Positions 1 through 8,562 of a DNA stretch of 9,733 nt are shown one piece after another; within the stretch, counting starts at the first letter, position 1; each line of letters opens with the position of its first letter. The DNA is from JBQTIQ01 sp052387955. Its GTDB lineage: Bacteria > Actinomycetota > Acidimicrobiia > Acidimicrobiales > JACDCH01. Below the pieces are notes generated by a model that had not been told where the DNA came from, did not search any database, and saw nothing but the letters and a program-made list of their open reading frames with translations. A program made the position numbers and the translations under genes. The DNA is taken from NCBI GenBank assembly GCA_052387955.1, contig JBQTIQ010000100.1:1-9733 (forward strand), written 5' to 3'.

Positions 1-719
1 GGCTTCTTGACCTCGAGGGCTCCGTCGTCGAACGCGAACAGATGGCGTCCGCCACCCCGGACGCGGACTTCGAAGGTGGCTCGCAGGCCGGCGGCGGCGT
101 TCTGGTCGACCATTGTGCGGGGCCCGAGGCTGGTGATGACCGGTATCAGGAAGCCGTCGATCACCAGGGCCGCATGGGCACGCGAGACCGTCCACCGTCG
201 TCCGTCGGCCCGGGCGATGTCCCAGCCGTGGACGATGGTCTCGTTGAGCAAATGACCGATCAACGTGGGCAGGGCAACGGTCATGCCTTCCACCAGCCAG
301 GTGTGACGCTCCTGGTCCCGGCCGTCATGGAGCCCGGCCAGGAAGGCACCGGCGCGTTGGTCGATGTGGTCGGCCAGCACCTTCAGGTCGCGCTCGGTCT
401 CGCCCTTGACCCCGTCGGTGGTCACCCGGCCGAGGTCCCACACGTCCCCGATGAGCGACCCGTCGGCTCTCGCCTCGAGCTGGGGAAGCGCGGCGTAGAC
501 CTCGGAGAGATCATCAGCCGCCAACCCCGGCACCACGACCCACGCCTGGGCCAGGTGCACCGCAACCTCGGCCAGGTTCCATTGGCCGGTTGCCGGAGCC
601 GTCGGGTTCCGCACCGTGCGCAAGAGGGCGGTGACCCGCTTGACCTCCTCGGCCAACGCCTCGGCGGCCAGCCGCCAATCGACGGTGCCCGTCGTGGTCG
701 CGGTGCTGGAGCTTCTCAT
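1..719 (-). CDS. Maleylpyruvate isomerase / mycothiol-dependent DinB-fold family protein (TIGR03083-like), partial at C-terminus
   Basis: Reading leftwards from an ATG at 719-717, the frame is open for 239 codons and leaves the window at base 1, so the C-terminus is missing. Two blocks suggest the family. A GQWNLAEVAVHLA block at about residues 45-57 matches the 'W...dv..HL' helix of the maleylpyruvate isomerase N-terminal domain. HLLNETIVHGWDIARADGRRW at about 156-176 matches the 'E..VHGWDLA.A.G.pW' block seen in TIGR03083 proteins. Family members are DinB-like four-helix bundles, several of which use a metal and mycothiol; a C-terminal SCP2-like domain is common, and residues 210-239 may be its beginning. 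The cytoplasmic substrate cannot be told from sequence. I see no Shine-Dalgarno sequence before the ATG, but a TACCTT box lies 6 nt upstream, which suits a leaderless mRNA. It is divergent from the lipid kinase gene. The overlapping plus-strand open frame is a shadow. Confident in the family, not the substrate. Confidence 0.8.
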   Translation of the reverse strand, partial: MRSSSTATTTGTVDWRLAAEALAEEVKRVTALLRTVRNPTAPATGQWNLAEVAVHLAQAWVVVPGLAADDLSEVYAALPQLEARADGSLIGDVWDLGRVTTDGVKGETERDLKVLADHIDQRAGAFLAGLHDGRDQERHTWLVEGMTVALPTLIGHLLNETIVHGWDIARADGRRWTVSRAHAALVIDGFLIPVITSLGPRTMVDQNAAAGLRATFEVRVRGGGRHLFAFDDGALEVKK

Positions 720-725
720 GAGGCG

Positions 726-731
726 AAGGTA
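726..731 (-). promoter_or_regulatory. Putative -10 box (TACCTT) for a leaderless transcript of the MPI-family gene
   Basis: Read on the minus strand, TACCTT fits the actinobacterial -10 pattern TAnnnT. Six bases (CGCCTC) separate it from the ATG at 719, so transcription would start at or within a base of the start codon. No convincing -35 hexamer is visible about 17 bp further upstream. The call is inferred from position and pattern only. Confidence 0.35.
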
Positions 732-735
732 CGTG

Positions 736-776
736 ACCGATGCCACGATCGCATCCGGCATCTGACGGATATCGGT
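736..776. repeat. Nested inverted repeats between the divergent MPI-family and lipid kinase genes
   Basis: GATGCC at 739-744 pairs with GGCATC at 757-762 across a 12-bp spacer that itself contains CGATCG. An outer pair, ACCGAT at 736-741 and ATCGGT at 771-776, brackets it but shares bases with the inner left arm, so the two pairings exclude each other. The region has no gene and sits where divergent promoters should be. It may be an operator or an alternative hairpin; the arms are short enough to be chance. Confidence 0.25.
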
Positions 777-782
777 TCTCTT

Positions 783-794
783 CCGTGATCACGG
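783..794. promoter_or_regulatory. Perfect 12-bp palindrome (CCGTGATCACGG) in the divergent intergenic region, possible operator
   Basis: CCGTGATCACGG is identical to its reverse complement. It lies 16 bp before the GTG start of the lipid kinase gene and about 65 bp before the divergent ATG. It contains the upstream in-frame stop codon (TGA, 786-788) of the kinase frame, so it is noncoding on that strand. A dimeric repressor bound here could block kinase/PAP2 transcription. No known regulator consensus is assigned, and chance occurrence in GC-rich DNA remains possible. Confidence 0.3.
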
Positions 795-809
795 CGCGTT
801 TCGGTCGCC

Positions 810-2069
810 GTGACCATCGGGTACGACGCCGGCGTGCGAGTGGACAGGATCATCCGGAGGTCGGCCCTGCGCGGCGTGGTCGCGGCGGCCGCCACCGCGC
901 CGCTGGCGGGGCCGGTAGGGGCGGCCAGCGCCTTCACCGTGGGGTCGGCCATGGAGTCGTCCCGGGCCGGGTTGCTGGCCGCGCCCACCATCGCCGCCGC
1001 CCTGCTCGTCGACCGGGCCGCACGGCCGACCGGGTGGAAGCGTTGGGTGCTGGGCCGCACCGGGCACTCACCTCGTACCGCGGCGCTGGCGATGGCGGCG
1101 GGCGCCGGCATGGCCGCGCTCACCACCCGCCTGTGGCCCGTCGCCCCCGACGAGCCGGCGGCGACCGCCCGCCGGCGCCCCAAGGTCGACGAACGGCCTT
1201 CGGCTGACGGCAAGGGCCTCCACATCGTGGTCAATCCGGGCTCGGGGCCAGCCCTGGCGGCATCGCCGGTCGACGTGCTCCGCGAAGGCCTGCCCGGCGC
1301 CACCATCACCGAGCTGGCCGAAGGCGACAACCCCGTCGACGCGCTCGAGGCCGCTGCTGACGGGGCGTCGATCCTCGGCGTGGCCGGGGGCGACGGCACC
1401 GTAAACGCCGCTGCCGGGGTGGCCCTGGCCGCCGGCCTGCCCCTGCTGGTGGTCCCGGCCGGCACCCTCAACCACTTCGCCCGGGCCCTGGGCATCGACA
1501 CCGTCGCCGAGGCCGTCGAGGCGGTGAAGGCCGGGCACCTGGCCGAGGTCGACGTGGCCGAGATCGACGAGAAGCCGTTCCTCAACACCGCCAGCTTCGG
1601 CGTCTATGTCGACCTGGTCGACGCCCGTGAGCGGCTCGAGAACCGGATCGGGAAGTGGCCGGCCATGGTCATCGCCCTCTTCGGGGTGCTCCGCCGAGGC
1701 GAGCCGGTCGACCTGGTCCTCGACGGCGAACGGCGCCGACTGTGGCTGGCGTTCCTCGGCAACTGCCGCTACGACCCGCCCGGGTTCGCCCCGAGCTGGC
1801 GGGCCCGGCTCGACGACGGGCGCATCGACGTCCGCCTGGTCGACGGCGACGCCCCCTTCGCCCGTGCTCGGCTCTTCCTGGCCGTGCTCACCGGCACCCT
1901 GGCCCGCTCGAACGTGTACGAGGCCCGGGATGTAGAACGGCTCACCCTGCGCAGCCTCGACGGTCCGCTGCGCCTGGCTCGCGACGGCGAGACCTTCGAC
2001 GGCACCACCGAGGCCGTGATCTCGAAGTGCCCGAGCCGGCTGAGGGTCTTCGTCCCGTCTGGCCCGTAG
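810..2069 (+). CDS. Diacylglycerol kinase-family lipid kinase with a degenerate PAP2-like N-terminal region
   Basis: This 419-residue protein probably phosphorylates diacylglycerol or a related lipid with ATP at the membrane (DAGK_cat/YegS-like fold). The catalytic domain starts near residue 137 with LHIVVNPGSG. It then shows the nucleotide-binding VAGGDGTVNAA loop (GGDGT at 193-197), PAGTLNHFARALG (216-228) and FLNTASFGVYVD, all diagnostic of the family. Residues 1-115 are rich in Ala/Gly/Leu with three hydrophobic stretches (about 22-48, 53-69, 90-108) and end in TTRLWPVAPDEPA. This resembles, from memory, the PAP2 half of actinobacterial PAP2-DAGK fusion proteins, but none of the PAP2 catalytic motifs is present. 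GTG at 810 is the first start after an in-frame stop at 786-788; it lacks a clear ribosome site, and GTGs at 834 and 840 are alternatives. The stop overlaps the PAP2 start by one base. The exact lipid is unknown. Confidence 0.88.
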   Translation: MTIGYDAGVRVDRIIRRSALRGVVAAAATAPLAGPVGAASAFTVGSAMESSRAGLLAAPTIAAALLVDRAARPTGWKRWVLGRTGHSPRTAALAMAAGAGMAALTTRLWPVAPDEPAATARRRPKVDERPSADGKGLHIVVNPGSGPALAASPVDVLREGLPGATITELAEGDNPVDALEAAADGASILGVAGGDGTVNAAAGVALAAGLPLLVVPAGTLNHFARALGIDTVAEAVEAVKAGHLAEVDVAEIDEKPFLNTASFGVYVDLVDARERLENRIGKWPAMVIALFGVLRRGEPVDLVLDGERRRLWLAFLGNCRYDPPGFAPSWRARLDDGRIDVRLVDGDAPFARARLFLAVLTGTLARSNVYEARDVERLTLRSLDGPLRLARDGETFDGTTEAVISKCPSRLRVFVPSGP

Positions 2070-2898
2070 TGACGGAGGCGCCGGCGTCGCTAGCGACCCG
2101 GTTCGGGCGCCTCGTCGCCCGGCCGGCGGCGCGCTACGGCCTTCGGGCCGCCCTGCTCGGGATCTCCCTGGTCCTCGCTGCCGTCCCCTTCGGCCTGCTC
2201 CTGCAGCAGGTCGTCACGGAGGGGCGGCTCACGGCGGCCGACGCCGGCGTGGCGGAGTGGCTCAACGAGCGCGTACGCGACCGGCCCCGGGTTGTCGACG
2301 GCCTGGGGATCGTCACCGACCTGGGCAAGCCCGTGGTCCTGTGGGCCGTGGTCGGCGTGCCCGCCGTCTGGCTGTGGTGCACCCACCGGCGTCGGCTGGC
2401 GGTGTTCCTGGCCGTCACCAGCGTCGGCGGCGGCGTCGTCGACACCGCCGTCAAGGAGATCGTGGGCCGCTCCCGCCCCGTCCTCGACGAGCCGGTGGCG
2501 TCGGCCTTCGGCGGCAGCTTCCCGTCCGGGCACGCCATGTCGGCCACCGTCTGCTACGGGGCACTGCTGCTCGTGTTCCTCCCCTGGGCCGTACCGCGGG
2601 CGAGGCGCTGGATCGTCGCCGCCGTCGTCGTGGTCGTGGCCGCCGTGGGAGTCACCCGCCTGGCCCTCGGGGTGCACTACGTGACCGACATCGTCGGCGG
2701 CTACGTCCTGGGCCTGGCCTGGCTGGTGGCGTCGACCGCGGCGTTCGAGGTGTGGCGGGAGGAGCGGGGCCGGCGCCGGACCGAACCACTGGAGGAGGGG
2801 GTCGAGCCCGAGGAGGTCGACGACCCCGATGAGCTCGACGAGCCACCGACGGGAGCGGTCGGTTCTTCGGCGGCCGGCGGCCGACCCGAGAACCCCGG

Positions 2899-5634
<2,736 letters not shown>

Positions 5635-5650
5635 AGCCCTCGAAGCGACA

Positions 5651-5664
5651 ACCTTGTCACCTTG
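5651..5664. repeat. Tandem ACCTTG direct repeat (8-bp period) in the aceE/rnhA divergent intergenic region
   Basis: ACCTTG at 5651-5656 is repeated at 5659-5664 after TC; on the other strand it reads CAAGGTGACAAGGT. It occupies the middle of a gap of only 38 bp between the TTG of aceE (5634) and the GTG of rnhA (5673), or 56 bp if aceE starts at ATG 5616. Direct repeats at this position could be half-sites for a regulator of either gene. The sequence is short and no regulator is identified. Confidence 0.25.
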
Positions 5665-5672
5665 AAGTTCCT

Positions 5673-6725
5673 GTGACCGCGCTCCCGCCCGTGACCGTTT
5701 ACACCGACGGCGCCTGCTCGGGGAACCCCGGCCCCGGAGGCTGGGCCTGGGCCGAGCCGGGAGGTGGCTTCGCCGCCGGCCCCGAGAACCCGAGCACCAA
5801 CCAACGCATGGAGATAAAGGCCGCTCTGGAGGCGGTGCGGTCCAACGCCGTGGAGCGGGGCCGGATCGAGGTGGTCAGCGATTCGACCTACGTCGTCAAC
5901 TGCTTCCGCGACCGGTGGTGGGAAGGGTGGCTGCGCCGGGGATGGGTCAACAGCCAGCGCAAGCCCGTGGCCAACCGCGACCTGTGGGAGCCGTTGATCG
6001 ACTTGTACCGCGTCCGGGGCGACCTCGTCTTCCGGTGGGTGAAGGGGCACTCCGGCGACGCCATGAACGACCTCGTGGACCGCCTCGCGGTCGAGGCCGC
6101 CCTCGCTCAGGAGCCCCGGTCGGGCCGGGTGGCCGACCTGGCCGCTCCCGGAGCCCTCGGCCCGGCCGACTCGGCCGCCGCCGGGCCCGGCGGGGTGGGG
6201 GCGCACCGCGACCGGCGGCTGCCCAAGGGCCGGCTGGTGCTGGTCACCGGGGCCCGTCCCCCCGAGCTCGGCGGCTACGGCGAGAACCCGGTGGCCGCCG
6301 ACGTGCGCCGGCGCCTGGCCGAGGTCCTGGCGGCCAAAGCGCTGATGCATGCCGACCTCGCGGTGGTCACCGGGCTGCAGCTCGGCGCCGAACAGCTCGG
6401 AGCGGAGGCCGCCGCCGCCGCCGGTGTCCCCTACGTCGCGGTGCAGCCCTTCCCGGGCCCCGACGCCATGTGGCCGACGGAGAGCCGGCAGCGCTACCGC
6501 CAGCTGCTGGACGGGGCCGCGGCCATCATCCAGCTCGAACGCAAGCAGCCCGACTCCAAACCCAAGGCCGGCGCGGCACTGGCCCGCCGCGACGGTTGGC
6601 TGTTCCGCAACGTCGACGAAGCCGTCGTCGTTGCCGACCAGTCCGACCCCGTCGCCGGCCGTACCGTCCGGTCCCTCCGTGACCACCTCGGCGAAGAGGA
6701 AGTCTGGGTGCTGGACCTGAGCTGA
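5673..6725 (+). CDS. rnhA: Ribonuclease HI fused to a C-terminal SLOG (YpsA/DprA-like Rossmann) domain
   Basis: The first 147 or so of 350 residues are a complete RNase HI, which cuts the RNA strand of RNA:DNA hybrids. The four catalytic acids are present: Asp12 in YTDGACSGNPGPGGW, Glu47 in NQRMEIKA, Asp70 in VVSDSTYV and Asp136 in DLVDRLA, with the conserved KGH His126 ten residues earlier as in E. coli. The basic handle is also present (GWLRRGWVNSQRKPVANRDLW). An Ala/Gly/Pro linker (about 150-182) leads to a second domain (186-350). There, VTGARPPELGGYGENP, VVTGLQLGAEQ, PYVAVQPFPG...MWP and a closing RNVDEAVVVADQSDPVAGRT follow the order of SLOG/YpsA proteins, a Rossmann fold thought to bind nucleotide-derived ligands. 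Its canonical GHRP His is Ala here. GTG at 5673 is preferred because the later GTG at 5691 has no purine-rich site before it. The RNase H call is firm; the C-terminal function is inferred. Confidence 0.9.
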   Translation: MTALPPVTVYTDGACSGNPGPGGWAWAEPGGGFAAGPENPSTNQRMEIKAALEAVRSNAVERGRIEVVSDSTYVVNCFRDRWWEGWLRRGWVNSQRKPVANRDLWEPLIDLYRVRGDLVFRWVKGHSGDAMNDLVDRLAVEAALAQEPRSGRVADLAAPGALGPADSAAAGPGGVGAHRDRRLPKGRLVLVTGARPPELGGYGENPVAADVRRRLAEVLAAKALMHADLAVVTGLQLGAEQLGAEAAAAAGVPYVAVQPFPGPDAMWPTESRQRYRQLLDGAAAIIQLERKQPDSKPKAGAALARRDGWLFRNVDEAVVVADQSDPVAGRTVRSLRDHLGEEEVWVLDLS

Positions 6726-6758
6726 CGGTCTGCGGCGGCTCCTCCGTCGGCGTCGCGG

Positions 6759-6764
6759 TAGGTT
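6759..6764 (+). promoter_or_regulatory. Putative -10 box (TAGGTT) for leaderless transcription of hyuA
   Basis: The 46-bp gap between rnhA and hyuA contains TAGGTT, which fits TAnnnT. It ends 7 nt before the GTG at 6772, so a transcript would begin at or next to the start codon. No good -35 element is seen. The same bases (GGTAGGT) could instead be a weak ribosome-binding site if hyuA is read through from rnhA. No terminator-like hairpin with a T-run separates the two genes. Confidence 0.35.
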
Positions 6765-6771
6765 CGCAGCA

Positions 6772-8562
6772 GTGCGGCTCGGGGTGGACACCGGGGGGAC
6801 CTTCACCGACGCCGTCGGGGCCGACGGCCGTTTCTCCAAGGTGCTGTCGCAACGGGCCGACCCGTCGGCGTCCGTCGCCGCCGCCTGCGGTGCCCTCGGC
6901 GACCCGCCCTCGGTGCTGGCCCACGGCACCACGGTCGCGACCAACGCTCTGTTGGAGCGGCGCGGCGCCACCGTGGCCTTGTACACGACCTGTGGTTTCG
7001 GCGATGTCATCGAGATCGCCCGCCAGGACCGGCCTTCGCTCTACGACACGTTCGCCGACCGCCCCGAGCCGCTCGTGCCCCGTCACCTCCGGCTGGAGGT
7101 CGCCGGCCGTCTCGCCGCCGACGGCTCCGAGCTCGAACCGGTAGCAGTCGACGCCCTCCCGGCGGTGCCGGCCGAGGCCGCGGCGGTGGCGGTCTGCCTG
7201 CTGCACGCCGACCTCGACCCCGCCCACGAGCGGGCGGTCGGTGCGGTGCTGCGGGCTGGAGGCGCCGACGTCTCGTTGTCGTCGGAGGTGTCGCCCGAGT
7301 TCCGCGAGTACGAGCGGGTGCTCACCACCGTCCTCAATGCCTACCTGCGCCCGGTGTGCCGCCACTATCTGGAACGGTTGCGGCCGTTGGCCGACGAAGT
7401 GCTGGTCATGACGTCCGCCGGCGGGCTGGTGGCGCTCTCCGACGCCGCCGCCCTACCCGCAGCCCTCCTGCTGTCGGGGCCGGCCGGCGGCGTGCGCGCC
7501 GCCGGGGTGACAGCAGCGGCCAACGGGTACCCCGACGCCGTCACCTTCGACATGGGGGGCACCTCGACCGACATCTGCCTGGTCCGAGGTGGGGCGCCCG
7601 AGCCTGCGCCCGGCCGGGAGATCGCCGGGTTCCCCGTGCGCCTGCCGGCCCTCGACGTTCACACCATCGGTGCCGGAGGAGGGTCCGTCGCCCGTATCGA
7701 CGCCGGCGGCGCCCTCGTCGTGGGGCCCGAGTCCGCCGGCGCCGACCCGGGACCGGCGTGTTACCGGCGCGGCGGTTCGTTGCCGACCGTGACCGACGCC
7801 GATCTCGCTCTCGGGCGTATCCCGTCGGGCCATGCCTTCCCCGGTCTGGGCACCCTCGACCGGCGCGCTGCACGCGCCGCTCTGGGGGCGGCCGGGGTGA
7901 ACGCCGAGGGTGTGGTGGCGGTGGTGAACGCGGGCATGGAGCGGGCGTTGCGGGCGGTGTCGGTAGGGCGTGGCGTCGACCCCCGCCAGCTGGCGCTGGT
8001 GGCCTTCGGCGGTGCCGGGCCGCTTCACGCCTGCGATCTCGCCGACGCCCTCGGCATGGCCTGCGTGATCGTCCCCGCCCGGGCTGGCGTGCTCTCGGCT
8101 GCCGGGTTGCTGTGCGCCCCCCGCCAGCGGGAGCTGGTCCGTTCCTGGCCGACGCCGTCGTCGGCCCAGGGCCTGGGGGCGGCGCTCGGCGCGCTGGCCG
8201 CTGACGCGGTTGCGCTGGTGGGGGAGGGGGCGGTGACGTCGCCCGCCGTCGATGTCCGTTACGCCGGCCAGAGCCACGAGATGACGGTGCCGACGGTGGC
8301 CCACTTCCACGACGAACATCGGCGTCGGAACGGCTACGCCCGGCCCGGTGCCGCGCTCGAGATCGTGGCGCTGCGGGCGCGGGCGTCGTTGGCGGCGCCG
8401 ATGGAGGTCCTCGACCTGCCGGTGCCGGGGCTGCGGGCGGGCGCCATCGGCCCGTCGGTGCTCGCCGAACCCGACTGCACGATCTGGGTGCCCCCGGGCT
8501 GGCGGGCCGAACCCGGCGCCGCCGGCGCGCAGGTGCTTCGACGGACCGGGGCGAGGGGTTGA
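6772..8562 (+). CDS. hyuA: Hydantoinase/oxoprolinase family protein, subunit A
   Basis: HyuA-type proteins are the ATP-using subunit of enzymes that open cyclic amides (hydantoins, N-methylhydantoin, 5-oxoproline); relatives also form acetone carboxylase. The N-terminal Hydant_A_N domain opens with GVDTGGTFTDAV (4-15), a phosphate-binding loop of the actin-like ATPase fold, followed by HGTTVATNALLER (51-63). The Hydantoinase_A core contains LSGPAGGVRAAG (234-245), TFDMGGTSTDICLV (258-271), HTIGAGGGSVARID (297-310) and AFGGAGPLHACDLADALG (411-428). The C-terminal domain is short, with DVRYAGQSHEM at 494-504 and GYARPGAALEIVALR at 521-535. At 596 residues it is shorter than the 650-700 I would expect of the family, mainly through compact spacing; no core motif is missing. 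GTG 6772 is chosen because the conserved VDTGGTFTD begins five residues later. It overlaps hyuB and very probably forms an operon with it. The substrate cannot be assigned. Confidence 0.93.
   Translation: MRLGVDTGGTFTDAVGADGRFSKVLSQRADPSASVAAACGALGDPPSVLAHGTTVATNALLERRGATVALYTTCGFGDVIEIARQDRPSLYDTFADRPEPLVPRHLRLEVAGRLAADGSELEPVAVDALPAVPAEAAAVAVCLLHADLDPAHERAVGAVLRAGGADVSLSSEVSPEFREYERVLTTVLNAYLRPVCRHYLERLRPLADEVLVMTSAGGLVALSDAAALPAALLLSGPAGGVRAAGVTAAANGYPDAVTFDMGGTSTDICLVRGGAPEPAPGREIAGFPVRLPALDVHTIGAGGGSVARIDAGGALVVGPESAGADPGPACYRRGGSLPTVTDADLALGRIPSGHAFPGLGTLDRRAARAALGAAGVNAEGVVAVVNAGMERALRAVSVGRGVDPRQLALVAFGGAGPLHACDLADALGMACVIVPARAGVLSAAGLLCAPRQRELVRSWPTPSSAQGLGAALGALAADAVALVGEGAVTSPAVDVRYAGQSHEMTVPTVAHFHDEHRRRNGYARPGAALEIVALRARASLAAPMEVLDLPVPGLRAGAIGPSVLAEPDCTIWVPPGWRAEPGAAGAQVLRRTGARG

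Noticed and set aside
42..788. Plus-strand open frame of 248 codons
   Set aside because: It is the mirror of the minus-strand MPI-family gene, which carries recognisable family motifs. The plus frame gives a Gly/Pro/Arg/His-rich product with no domain and runs across the divergent intergenic region.
716..1588. Minus-strand open frame of 290 codons opposite the lipid kinase
   Set aside because: Its Ala/Ser/Arg-rich composition is typical of an antisense shadow in GC-rich DNA. It crosses the divergent intergenic region, and the plus strand encodes a clear kinase.
6726..6771. Possible terminator between rnhA and hyuA (GACGG pairing with CCGTC)
   Set aside because: The stem is only about 5 bp with a long loop and no T-run, too weak to call in GC-rich DNA.
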